From Mariniphaga anaerophila (GTDB taxonomy: Bacteria; Bacteroidota; Bacteroidia; Bacteroidales; Prolixibacteraceae), in assembly GCF_900129025.1 (NCBI RefSeq), contig NZ_FQUM01000007.1, forward strand, positions 1 through 64,000: a stretch of DNA of 64,000 nucleotides, written 5' to 3'. A program made the position numbers and the translations under genes. The notes under the pieces are model-generated. The model ran no database searches. It was not told the DNA's origin and worked only from the letters and a program-made list of their open reading frames with translations. Shown here piece by piece: positions 48,570 to 56,703 of the stretch. Position 1 is the first letter of the stretch. Each line of letters opens with the position of its first letter.

Positions 48570-49909
48570 AGTTTTATCAGAATTAACGGGAAAACGGTTA
48601 TTACAGTCGCTTTTGCAACAAACAGTGCCATGTCAGCTATTTTTACGCCGGCCAGTTTCATGCTCCATGCTCCCAAAGCAGCAAAGAAAACAAAACCGGT
48701 GAGGCTGTACAAACCGATGGCCCAAACAATGTCATGAAATACAAAGCCGCCAATTGCCAGGCTCACTATTCTTGTTACCAGTAAAATGATGTTGTAGTTC
48801 ATTGAGAACTTCTGTTTCTCAAAAATAATAAGAACTGATGACAGCGGAGAACTCAGCATTACAAGAAAAAGCCAGGGCGAAAGCAGTTGTGCCAGGTATC
48901 CCGAAAATTCCCATTCGCTGCCAAACAATACCCCGAAAATTTCGGCGCCCCACAATCCCAAAATCGTAAAAGGGAAAATTCCCATCCAGAATTGCTTTTT
49001 AAATAGCGAAAAAGTAAGTGCACTTAATTCGTTTAAATTATTTTTTAGCGACTGGGCTTTTTGAATGTAAACCCTGGAAATGGAAATACTAACCAGCTGA
49101 ATTGGCACACTAATGTAGCGGTGCGAAAACGAATACAATCCCAGCATGGTTTCTCCGAAAAATGGTTTTACCATAAAAACCGGGAGCTGGCTGCTGATGA
49201 AATTGAAAAATTCGGAAGCAACCGAGTATTTCGGAAAGTTGATATACCGTCTGGCCAGTTCCTTTTCTTTGGTTGAAAAACGCACAGGTTTAAACCCGGA
49301 CGACTCGGGCAGCCTTTGCGAGTACCATACATAAATGAATAGTTGCGAGCAAACAGCTCCGAGAAATAGTCCTAAAACAGGGAATACAAAAAGAGCACAT
49401 TGCAAAATTCCGGTGATTACCGCTCTGATAACTTCCAGTATTGAAAGCGTTTTAAAACTTTTGCGTGCAATAAGAATGTTTCGGATAAGCTGCACTGCCC
49501 CCAGGGAAAAAGAGTAAAACGGAATTAACAGTAGCATGATAATCCGTCCAAAGTCGGAAATTCTAAATATGAGAATGTAGAGCAACAAAACTGCCAGTGC
49601 AACAAGATTAACGGCTGTGTTAATTTTCTGGGAAAGCCAAAAAATGTGTTTTCGTTCATCAGGCGATTCTGCCAGAAACAATGCACTTTCGTATTTTCCC
49701 GTTGCAACAATTGATATTGCAGAGGCAATGGTGAGGTACAAAACAAAAATCCCAAAGTTCTCGGGCGTGTAAATGCGTACTATTATCAATGCGAAAAGCG
49801 CAGGGAACAACCTGGCAAAAAACATCCCGGAAAAGAGTTTGAGAATGTCCCGGTAGAAATCACTTTTTATCAGATTTTTTATTGAGTTACGAATTCCTGG
49901 CATGTTCAT
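48554..49909 (-). CDS. Polysaccharide flippase (Wzx/MATE-type oligosaccharide transporter)
   Basis: This protein of about 451 residues has 12-14 transmembrane helices and the opening typical of Wzx proteins (DILKLFSGMFFARLFPALFALIIVRIYTPENFGIFVLYLT). It would flip undecaprenyl-linked oligosaccharide units. The frame is open to ATG 49951, but the first 14 residues overlap a promoter-like region, so ATG 49909 (MNMPGIRNSI) is preferred. Only the asparagine synthetase-like gene accompanies it; polymerase and glycosyltransferase genes are not in the window. Confidence 0.85.
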   Translation of the reverse strand: MNMPGIRNSIKNLIKSDFYRDILKLFSGMFFARLFPALFALIIVRIYTPENFGIFVLYLTIASAISIVATGKYESALFLAESPDERKHIFWLSQKINTAVNLVALAVLLLYILIFRISDFGRIIMLLLIPFYSFSLGAVQLIRNILIARKSFKTLSILEVIRAVITGILQCALFVFPVLGLFLGAVCSQLFIYVWYSQRLPESSGFKPVRFSTKEKELARRYINFPKYSVASEFFNFISSQLPVFMVKPFFGETMLGLYSFSHRYISVPIQLVSISISRVYIQKAQSLKNNLNELSALTFSLFKKQFWMGIFPFTILGLWGAEIFGVLFGSEWEFSGYLAQLLSPWLFLVMLSSPLSSVLIIFEKQKFSMNYNIILLVTRIVSLAIGGFVFHDIVWAIGLYSLTGFVFFAALGAWSMKLAGVKIADMALFVAKATVITVFPLILIKLWVLN

Positions 49910-49979
49910 GATTGATAATCCGAAGTAAAAATAGAAAATTGCGCCGCACAATGGGGAAAATTGAAACTGATTTAATTCT

Positions 49980-49987
49980 TATTTTTG
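49980..49987 (+). promoter_or_regulatory. -7 element TATTTTTG for the AlkD-like operon
   Basis: This is an exact TAnnTTTG match 22 bases before the ATG at 50010. An upstream TTG at 49961-49963 lies at a slightly short spacing. Confidence 0.5.
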
Positions 49988-50009
49988 CAAAAATACCAAT
50001 CTAAATAAC

Positions 50010-50708
50010 ATGGAATTTATTTTAGATAGTCAGGAGACAGAAAAAGATTTTCAGCAATTGCTGCATCAGGTGAAACTGCGGAAGAATGGAGAAATTTCTG
50101 ATTCGATGAAACGGCAGGGAATTGAATACAAACTCAACTGGGGCGCTTCAATTATCGATCTGCGCGAATTGGCGAAGCAAGTTGCTCCCAGTCATTTGCT
50201 GGCGTTGAAGCTTTGGAACAAGCAGTGGCGCGAAACCATGATTTTGGCCACGTTAGTGGACGAGCCCGATGAAGTGACCGAAGAACAAATGGATTTTTGG
50301 ACAAAAAGTTTCGAAAACCGCGAAATTGCCGAGCAGGCTTCTGCAAACCTCTGGGTGAAAACCAAGTTTGCTTTTGTGAAAGCCATTGAATGGAGCCGGG
50401 GGAAAAAACATCTGGTGCGGTTTACCGGAGTTCATCTGATGGGGCGCTTAGCGCTTGTTCAAAAAAATGCCATCGACGAAATGTTTGAGCCATTTTTTGA
50501 AGAACTGGCTGTTTTAGGAAGAGATCGCCGGCTGAGTACCGTTATCTACCGCACTGTAATTGTGCTGGGAACACGTTCTGAAAATTTGAACAAGCAGGCT
50601 ATTGAACTGGCAAAAGCTTTTCAGTTGGGAGAGGAGGAAGATACCGCAAAACTGGGCGAAATGCTTTTCGAAGAATTAACAGCTGATTACATTTCTTTTC
50701 GAAACTAA
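50010..50708 (+). CDS. AlkD-like HEAT-repeat DNA glycosylase family protein
   Basis: This 232-residue all-helical protein follows the DNA alkylation repair family. It has VKLRKNGEISDSMKRQGIEYKLNWGASIIDLRELAKQV at the N terminus and HEAT-like helices with WNKQWRETMILATLV and FAFVKAIEWSRGKKHLVRFTGVHLMGRLAL. AlkD removes N3/N7-alkylated bases without base flipping. The Bacteroidota branch is shorter and its activity is untested as far as I know. It is cotranscribed with the DUF502 gene three bases downstream. Confidence 0.75.
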   Translation: MEFILDSQETEKDFQQLLHQVKLRKNGEISDSMKRQGIEYKLNWGASIIDLRELAKQVAPSHLLALKLWNKQWRETMILATLVDEPDEVTEEQMDFWTKSFENREIAEQASANLWVKTKFAFVKAIEWSRGKKHLVRFTGVHLMGRLALVQKNAIDEMFEPFFEELAVLGRDRRLSTVIYRTVIVLGTRSENLNKQAIELAKAFQLGEEEDTAKLGEMLFEELTADYISFRN

Positions 50709-50711
50709 TAC

Positions 50712-51350
50712 ATGGCGATGGTTAAAAAAGTTATTCAATATTTTTTGCAGGGAATTTTGCTGGTGGCCCCGGTTGTTATCGTTATTTATATTCTTTACTC
50801 CCTGTTTATTACTGTTGATGGCTGGTTAAACCGTCAGATTTCGCCACTGCTGGGTTTTTCTTTGCCCGGCCTCGGCATAGTATTTCTTTTTGTTTCGCTC
50901 ACATTACTGGGTTTTCTGGGGCAAACAGCATTTCTTCGTCCGCTAAAACGAATAGCAGCAAATTTTATCCGGAGAATACCTCTGCTAAATTTGTTGTACT
51001 CTTCTATTAACGATTTGTTTTCGGCATTTGTAGGGAAGGAGAAGAAGTTTAATGTCCCGGTAAAAGTGCTGTTCAACGCAGAAAACAATTTGTGGAAGCT
51101 GGGTTTTGTTACCAAAGAAACAATGGATATTATTGGGAGCGGAGAGTTGGCCGCTGTTTATTTTCCGCACTCCTATAATTTTTCGGGAGAATTGTACCTG
51201 GTTCCTGCCGAAAGAATTCGGCATTTGGATATCACTCCGGCAGAGGCCATGAAGTTTATTGTGTCGGGCGGCGTTACCCGGTTTGATAATACTGAAAGCA
51301 ATATAAATGATGAACTGGAAAAAGAAGAAAACTATAATGCAGAAAATTAA
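50712..51350 (+). CDS. DUF502 family membrane protein
   Basis: This 212-residue protein has two transmembrane helices (about 9-30 and 50-74). The family motif run RRIPLLNLLYSSINDLFSAFVGKEKKFN comes next, then VLFNAENNLWKLGFVTKET and YFPHSYNFSGELYLVPAERI. DUF502 proteins are of unknown function. The 3' end overlaps the HAD gene by 14 bases. Confidence 0.9.
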   Translation: MAMVKKVIQYFLQGILLVAPVVIVIYILYSLFITVDGWLNRQISPLLGFSLPGLGIVFLFVSLTLLGFLGQTAFLRPLKRIAANFIRRIPLLNLLYSSINDLFSAFVGKEKKFNVPVKVLFNAENNLWKLGFVTKETMDIIGSGELAAVYFPHSYNFSGELYLVPAERIRHLDITPAEAMKFIVSGGVTRFDNTESNINDELEKEENYNAEN

Positions 51351-51993
51351 TTTGTCATCTTTCGAAGCCGTCATTTTTGACATGGACGGAGTTTTGGTTA
51401 ATTCCGAACCTTTTTATGTGGAGGTGGAACAATCCAATTTCAGAAAATTGGGGCTGAATATTTCTGAGCAGGAACACCAAACCTACCAGGGAACTGCCAC
51501 CGACCGCATGTGGAAGTTAATAAAAGAACGCCACGGTATTGGGCATCCGGTGGATGAGTTGGTGGAGATGACCAACAACCTGGTGACTCCTTATTTTAAT
51601 TCGCTGGAAGAAATTGAGCCGATGCCCGGGGTGGAACTTTTGCTGAAAAAGCTGAAAGCGGAAGGAATTCCGCTGGCGCTGGCATCGTCTTCTTATCGCG
51701 ATGTAATTGAAATAATCCTCCGGAAAACCGGATTGAAAAAATATTTTGAGGTTGTGGTGGACAGTCGGTTAGCCGGCTCCAGCAAACCCGAACCGGACAT
51801 TTTTCTGTTGGCTGCCAAAGAGCTAGGTGTGTTGCCGGAGAGGTGTGCTGTTATTGAAGATTCTACCAACGGAATAAAAGCGGCCAAAACAGCCGGAATG
51901 TACTGCATTGCATTTGCCGGCCCCGGTTCGGAACTGCAGGATCAAACCCGGGCCGATTTGATTATTTCGGATTTTAGCGAGCTGGGTTTCTAA
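51337..51993 (+). CDS. HAD-superfamily hydrolase (beta-phosphoglucomutase-like)
   Basis: The protein has 218 residues from ATG 51337. Motif I is VIFDMDGVLVNSE with the nucleophile and acid/base Asp pair. An alpha-helical C1 cap with RMWKLIKERHG follows. Motif II is ALASSSY, Lys is in SSKPEPDIFLLAA, and motif IV is VIEDSTNGIKAA. It fits the phosphatase/phosphomutase branch (YcjU/Gph-like) that acts on sugar phosphates. It overlaps the DUF502 stop, so the two are translationally coupled. Confidence 0.9.
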   Translation: MQKINLSSFEAVIFDMDGVLVNSEPFYVEVEQSNFRKLGLNISEQEHQTYQGTATDRMWKLIKERHGIGHPVDELVEMTNNLVTPYFNSLEEIEPMPGVELLLKKLKAEGIPLALASSSYRDVIEIILRKTGLKKYFEVVVDSRLAGSSKPEPDIFLLAAKELGVLPERCAVIEDSTNGIKAAKTAGMYCIAFAGPGSELQDQTRADLIISDFSELGF

Positions 51994-52062
51994 AAAAGAT
52001 CACCCGGCTTTTCCTTGGTGAAATATTTATTAGTAAACGTTAACGAGTTCTTCAACAGTATT

Positions 52063-53208
52063 TTATTCTCCTAAAAAGTATTCAAAAAAACGGTAAATCT
52101 GTTCGTTTGATTCTTCGTTGGGGGAGTGTTCCGGGCGATTGGTCATGGCCACGCGGTTGGAATACCCCAGCAGTTTGTTTACAGCGATGGTGTGGTTCAG
52201 CGCTTCCCAACGTTCCGGCGGGTCAGATGAACCACCAGAAACCAAAAACGGCCGCGGTGCCATTAATGCGTGGAGTTCGTGTAAATTGTATCCTCCTTTT
52301 ATCAATTTTGGGTAGAGGCCTTTTGCTTCTTCTACCATCCCCTTTTTTCTCCAGATGTTGGTCCATGGCGGCTGGAAATACCCCAGGTACCAGGGCTCCC
52401 AGTAATTAACTCCCGAACCTTTTGTTTCGTCAAAAACAATTCCTGGATCCGACCAGGCTGCGCAGGCAAACTTTTCGTACAGACAGGACGCAAACATTGC
52501 CCATTTTCCGCCGTAGGAATGTCCGAGAATTCCAATTCGTGTAGAATCAATCCCATTCACTTTCGCCAGCACATTCCACGCGTTGGCAGCTGCATACGCC
52601 AGTGTTGAGAGCGGTTGCACGCTGGCGTTTTCAATTGACGGATAATAGAGCGAATAGGTTTTTGCCTGCGTGGTTTCGGTGGTGCCAAGAGATAAAACAA
52701 CGAATCCGCGTTTGGCGAGCTGGTAAGCGAAATCGCGATGAGGTTTGCCCATTCCAATGGCTGTTTCCGGTTCATAAAAAACTGTAATTACAGCCGGCTT
52801 TGCCCCTTTGCCGTTCGGAATCAAAAGATAGCCTTCGGTTTGTTCTTCGGGCAACCAGTAGAATCTGACTTTGTGTTGCGTGAAGTTTTCCCGCTGTATT
52901 GTTTCCGTAATCTCCAATTTTTGATTGGAAATAATTGGTGGCCAGGATCCCATCATTTCATGCCAGCGCTGAGCAATTTCTTCCCGTCTTCGTCTCCACT
53001 CTTCTGCTGATTGTACAGTATCGCCATTGTAAAATTTCAGGGGAGAACGAAAATTCCCAAGGGCGTTGCGAAACGCTTCGGGAGGCGAGAAATACTGTTC
53101 TATTTGTTCCCACAATACTTCTTTTTCCTGATTTTTTACGCACTGCGAAAAGACAGGAGTTGCCCTGAAAGTTAAAATGATGATTGCTGTAATCAGAGAA
53201 AGCTTCAT
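52063..53208 (-). CDS. Secreted alpha/beta hydrolase (esterase, acetyl-xylan esterase-like)
   Basis: This protein of about 381 residues starts at ATG 53208 with a signal peptide (hydrophobic 2-21, cleavage near VFSQ). The hydrolase fold shows the nucleophile Ser in GILGHSYGGKWA, the acid region near FLVSGGSSDPPERW and the catalytic His in RPEHSPNE. Polysaccharide-deacetylating or deacylating relatives are common in this phylum. It follows the CE15 gene by ten bases. The frame also opens at 53247, but that would overlap the CE15 gene and precede the signal peptide. Confidence 0.75.
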   Translation of the reverse strand: MKLSLITAIIILTFRATPVFSQCVKNQEKEVLWEQIEQYFSPPEAFRNALGNFRSPLKFYNGDTVQSAEEWRRRREEIAQRWHEMMGSWPPIISNQKLEITETIQRENFTQHKVRFYWLPEEQTEGYLLIPNGKGAKPAVITVFYEPETAIGMGKPHRDFAYQLAKRGFVVLSLGTTETTQAKTYSLYYPSIENASVQPLSTLAYAAANAWNVLAKVNGIDSTRIGILGHSYGGKWAMFASCLYEKFACAAWSDPGIVFDETKGSGVNYWEPWYLGYFQPPWTNIWRKKGMVEEAKGLYPKLIKGGYNLHELHALMAPRPFLVSGGSSDPPERWEALNHTIAVNKLLGYSNRVAMTNRPEHSPNEESNEQIYRFFEYFLGE

Positions 53209-53218
53209 AACGAAAATA

Positions 53219-54412
53219 TCAAAGTACGCTAAAATATTTGTTGGCAAATTGTATAAACTGCTGCCAGTCGTAGGGAGTCATGTTGTGTTTTCCTTCTCGG
53301 TTGTGAAAGCTCATGTGCGGACAAATAACTTGTTGGTTGACCGCCGGCATTTCTGTTGGCAGACAGTTTTTTATTCCGTAGAGACTGAAGGCGGGCTGGG
53401 CTTCGGTAAGAGCAAGGTACTGCCCTTTGGGGTCGGCCCACAAATCTTCGGCAGCACTTGCAACGTAAACGGCGCGTGGCGCAATTAAGGCAAGCAGCAT
53501 GTGTTGATCTACCGGAAGTTCATCTTCTTTTCCGGCGAATTTTTGGTAGTTGGGGCAAAACCAGTAAGGAAAATTTTTTGTGATGCGTTCCACGGTTTCG
53601 CCAAAAATTCTGCGGGAGAGAGCAGCGCCCGAATTTCCCGATTCGTTGGAGATGGTAATGGCTACCCGTTTGTCCTGCGCGCCAAACCAGAGTGAGGACT
53701 TTCCTCCGCGCGAATGCCCAACTGAAATTATTTTTGTTGCATCAACCGATTTGTCGTTTTCAAAATAGTCGATTGCCCGGCTGGCGCCCCAGCCCCACGC
53801 ACCCAATCCACGCATACCGTTTTCCATTTGAAGTTGCTCGGGATAAAGCTGCTCCAAAATGCCGTTTTTAAACTTAACTTTATCGTCGGGAGAAACGTCA
53901 ATTACATCAAACCCCGAAATTCCGTAGCCGGCGTCGATAACTTCCTCGGCAGACCAAAAGCCATCTTTGTTCTGGCGGGTAACGTCCATTGTTTTCAGCC
54001 CCCGGTGATTTATTACCAGAAACATAGGGACCGGCTTTTTCGCTTTATTGGGCGTAAACACGATCAGGTTCATGGTTACTGATTTTTGGTTCCGGGTAAC
54101 GGTAACGGCCACTTCTTTTAGAGTCGTTTTACCGCCCATCGCTTTTTTGTCGTGTTTGGTTATTTCAAATTGAATGTCGTCAAAGTCTTTGGGCACCTGT
54201 CCGTAAACGTTGTCTTCAAAAAGCTTTAGAATTTCCGGACGGCGAATTTTTTCCCATTGTTCAGTAGTGGAAATCGTTTCTCCGCTTTCGGTAACCAAAA
54301 GTTCCGGAAGTTGGTAGCTCCCAACTTTTGATTCATCGTAATTTTGAGCGAAAACAGCTTGAACCGTAAAAAGAAGGGAAAGCAAAAAGAAGGTCGTTTT
54401 ATTGATGTTCAT
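53219..54412 (-). CDS. CE15 glucuronoyl esterase-like exported enzyme
   Basis: This 397-residue protein has a signal peptide (cleavage after VFAQ, about 22). The nucleophile elbow is SVGHSRGGKSSLW, matching the Ser-Arg-x-Gly-Lys signature of glucuronoyl methylesterases. The downstream LALIAPRAVYVASAAEDLWADPKG and a C-terminal His in CPHMSFHNREGKHNMTPYDW are typical for CE15. The family cleaves esters between glucuronic acid in xylan or glucuronan and lignin or methyl groups. It lies between a Gfo/Idh gene and a second esterase. Confidence 0.85.
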   Translation of the reverse strand: MNINKTTFFLLSLLFTVQAVFAQNYDESKVGSYQLPELLVTESGETISTTEQWEKIRRPEILKLFEDNVYGQVPKDFDDIQFEITKHDKKAMGGKTTLKEVAVTVTRNQKSVTMNLIVFTPNKAKKPVPMFLVINHRGLKTMDVTRQNKDGFWSAEEVIDAGYGISGFDVIDVSPDDKVKFKNGILEQLYPEQLQMENGMRGLGAWGWGASRAIDYFENDKSVDATKIISVGHSRGGKSSLWFGAQDKRVAITISNESGNSGAALSRRIFGETVERITKNFPYWFCPNYQKFAGKEDELPVDQHMLLALIAPRAVYVASAAEDLWADPKGQYLALTEAQPAFSLYGIKNCLPTEMPAVNQQVICPHMSFHNREGKHNMTPYDWQQFIQFANKYFSVL

Positions 54413-54432
54413 AGTTTGTAATTGGTTGATTT

Positions 54433-55476
54433 CTATGCCTGATTTTTATTAATCATTGAGTTAGTTTGAGCCGATTTGTAAATATCCAAAATTAAAGCTA
54501 CAGATTTTTTGGCTTCTTCGCCGTCAATTTCAAATGGCCGGTTTTCTTCCACGGACTGAATAAATGCAGCCAGGTTTTTTGCATGATTTTCAAACGAAAT
54601 GGCAGCCGGATCGGCAACACCTCCACCTCCTTCAATTTTGCCGTACTGCTGAATTATTTTTTCATCATCTTCGGTCATTTCAGCAAACTGCCAAACCTGC
54701 AAACTGTTTTCCACCAAAACAATGGAGCCTTTTGTTCCGGTTATTTCCAACCTGCGGAATTGCCCGGGATAAGAAGCGGTAGTTCCGTAGATTACTCCGA
54801 GCGCTTTGTTTTCGAATTGAAGCACACTAACCGCAGTGTCTTCTGCTTCTATTTGTGGATGCCCGATGTTTGATGTGAACGCTCCCAACTTACTCACCGG
54901 GCCCATAAGGTATTGCAGCAAATCTATCATGTGAATGGCCTGGTTCATTAAAGCGCCGCCGCCATCGAGGCTCCAGGTGCCGTGCCAGCCTTCGTAGTAG
55001 GCATTGTTGCGCCACCACGGAACATGCACTGCTGCATAAGTAATTGTGCCCAGCCGTTTATCGTCGATGGCTTTTTTCATAATACGGGTGGTTTCGTTGT
55101 ATCTGAGGTTGAAAATTCCACCCAGCCGGGTTCCTGCTTTCTGGTGCGCTTCAATCATACGGTCTATCCGGGCGGTTTCAATTTCCAGCGGCTTTTCGCA
55201 AAGCACATGTTTCCCGCATTTGGCCGCTTCAATTACAGGTTCCATGTGGGCGCCGCTCGGAGTAGCAATCATTACCATATCCACCTCGTCCGATTTTAGC
55301 ATACTTTGGTAAGTGTCCCAGTATTTTACGCTGTACTTTTCTGCCATCTTTTTTGCTTTTCCGCTTCGGATGTTGCTAAAACCGGCGAGCCGGGCATTGG
55401 GTAAAGACTGAATTGATTTTGCATGAAAATCCGCTATCATGCCAGTTCCGATTATTCCGATATTCCAGGTTTTCAT
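54433..55476 (-). CDS. Gfo/Idh/MocA family oxidoreductase
   Basis: This 347-residue cytoplasmic NAD(P)-dependent sugar dehydrogenase has the Rossmann motif GIIGTGMIADFHAKS, the CEKPLEIE motif with the catalytic Lys near residue 96, and the VPWWRNNAYYEGWHGTWSLDGGGALMNQAIHMIDLLQYLMG substrate face with the typical Asp-x-x-x-His. It probably oxidises or interconverts a sugar or uronic acid released by the esterase-linked pathway. No signal peptide is seen, unlike the two Tat-exported relatives in this locus. Confidence 0.92.
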   Translation of the reverse strand: MKTWNIGIIGTGMIADFHAKSIQSLPNARLAGFSNIRSGKAKKMAEKYSVKYWDTYQSMLKSDEVDMVMIATPSGAHMEPVIEAAKCGKHVLCEKPLEIETARIDRMIEAHQKAGTRLGGIFNLRYNETTRIMKKAIDDKRLGTITYAAVHVPWWRNNAYYEGWHGTWSLDGGGALMNQAIHMIDLLQYLMGPVSKLGAFTSNIGHPQIEAEDTAVSVLQFENKALGVIYGTTASYPGQFRRLEITGTKGSIVLVENSLQVWQFAEMTEDDEKIIQQYGKIEGGGGVADPAAISFENHAKNLAAFIQSVEENRPFEIDGEEAKKSVALILDIYKSAQTNSMINKNQA

Positions 55477-55480
55477 TTGT

Positions 55481-55567
55481 TTATATTTTTACTTTTTGTG
55501 GCAACAGGTGGAATTCGCGTGAGATTTTAATCATCTCGGCCGGTGTAAATTCCATTCTCATGCCCAT
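55481..55567 (-). pseudogene. Small open frame or C-terminal gene remnant before the Gfo/Idh gene
   Basis: A 28-codon frame beginning MGMRMEFTPAEMIKISREFH ends in TAA only four bases before the Gfo/Idh start, which is operon-like spacing. The residues look protein-like, but no family is recognised. It could be the surviving end of a deleted gene or a true small ORF. Confidence 0.3.
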
Positions 55568-55872
55568 TCTATTGGTTCCGATTTTGCACTTACGTTGTTG
55601 CAACTTTAAAAATGTAAAAATCTTCTGAAAGATTATAATTCAACTCGAAAATGTTTACTCTGCAACTGCTAAAAGTTTCTTCTCATGCAGGGTGAAAACC
55701 AATTTGCCAGGGGAAAGTGAGTTTGAAAGCGGGTAGGAAGTTTGCTTGTTTGTTTTTGCCGATCAGCGAATTGATTCGAAAGATTGAAACGTGTCGTTTT
55801 TTGTTTTTCCAGTGTTTTCGAGATTATTCTCTGACTTGAGAAAATCAAATGCAAACAGTAAAAAAAAGAAAA
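55568..55872. other. Gap between nagB terminator and the Gfo/Idh gene
   Basis: About 300 AT-rich bases with no convincing coding frame on either strand and no full TAnnTTTG element on the minus strand. The promoter of the Gfo/Idh-CE15-esterase genes must lie here if the nagB terminator is efficient, but it was not identified. Confidence 0.4.
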
Positions 55873-55918
55873 GAAGAAGGTTGCGTCTCTTGTGGAAAAG
55901 ATGCAGTCAACCTTCTTC
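55873..55918 (-). terminator. Rho-independent terminator after nagB
   Basis: GAAGAAGGTTG and CAACCTTCTTC form a perfect 11-bp stem. On the minus strand it is followed by a T-rich tract (TTTTCTTTTTTT). It begins nine bases after the nagB stop codon. Confidence 0.75.
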
Positions 55919-55926
55919 AATGGATA

Positions 55927-56691
55927 TTATTTAAGTTTTGATGCTGCTCCTTTATCCAGGAACAATATAGTTTCCGGGTGTTTCCGCAAAATAGTTGCCG
56001 GGCATGCCGTCGAAATTTCTGCATTCAGCGTATTGTACACGGCCTCTGCTTTTCGTTCGTCGGGAACTACGCAACTGATGGCTTTACAACTCATAATTTG
56101 AGGAATGGTGAGCGAAAGCGCGTGGGTTGGCACATCGTCGAAAGTCGGAAACCAGCCTTCTCCCAGTTGCTGTTTTCTGCAAGCGTCGTCGAGCTCAACT
56201 ATTTTTACCAGTTTCGGGTCGTTAAAGTCGGCTACCGGCGGATCGTTAAAAGCGATGTGCCCGTTTTCTCCAATGCCGATGCAGGCTATATCGATGGGAT
56301 GTTCTTTCAGCAGGTTTTCGTAGCGCAAAACTTCGGCTTCCACATCGGGAGCATCAGCGTTGAGGTAGTACACCTGTTTGGGCTGAACCTTGTCGAGTAT
56401 CCGTTCTTTTAAGTATTTGCGGAAACTGGCCGGGTGAGTGATGGGCATTCCTTTGTATTCATCGAGATGAAAAACCGTTATTTTTTTCCAGTCGATGGCG
56501 TGTTTTTGCAGATTTTCCAAAAACTGGAACTGCGAAGCACCTGTGGCCAGAATCAGGTTAGCAAATCCTTTTTCTGAAATGGCAGCGTTTAATTTTTCTG
56601 CAACAAAAAGTGCTGCTGCCTGTCCCATTTCATCGGGAGCATCAAAGATTTCTACTTTCAGGTTATCTTTCTGTAAGTCAATTTTTTTCAT
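55927..56691 (-). CDS. nagB: Glucosamine-6-phosphate deaminase
   Basis: This 254-residue cytoplasmic enzyme converts glucosamine-6-phosphate to fructose-6-phosphate and ammonia. Motifs seen are LATGASQFQFLENL (phosphate site), FHLDEYKGMPITHPASFRKYL with the catalytic Asp-Glu, GIGENGHIAFNDPP, and HALSLTIPQIM. Its place downstream of nagA supports GlcNAc catabolism. The start is 12 bases downstream of the Nramp-like permease gene. Confidence 0.92.
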   Translation of the reverse strand: MKKIDLQKDNLKVEIFDAPDEMGQAAALFVAEKLNAAISEKGFANLILATGASQFQFLENLQKHAIDWKKITVFHLDEYKGMPITHPASFRKYLKERILDKVQPKQVYYLNADAPDVEAEVLRYENLLKEHPIDIACIGIGENGHIAFNDPPVADFNDPKLVKIVELDDACRKQQLGEGWFPTFDDVPTHALSLTIPQIMSCKAISCVVPDERKAEAVYNTLNAEISTACPATILRKHPETILFLDKGAASKLK

Positions 56692-56703
56692 TTTTTTAAA
56701 TTA

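Noticed and set aside
55669-55920. 83-codon open frame between nagB and the Gfo/Idh gene
   Set aside because: It includes the nagB terminator hairpin in its coding part and has a low-complexity Phe-rich start.
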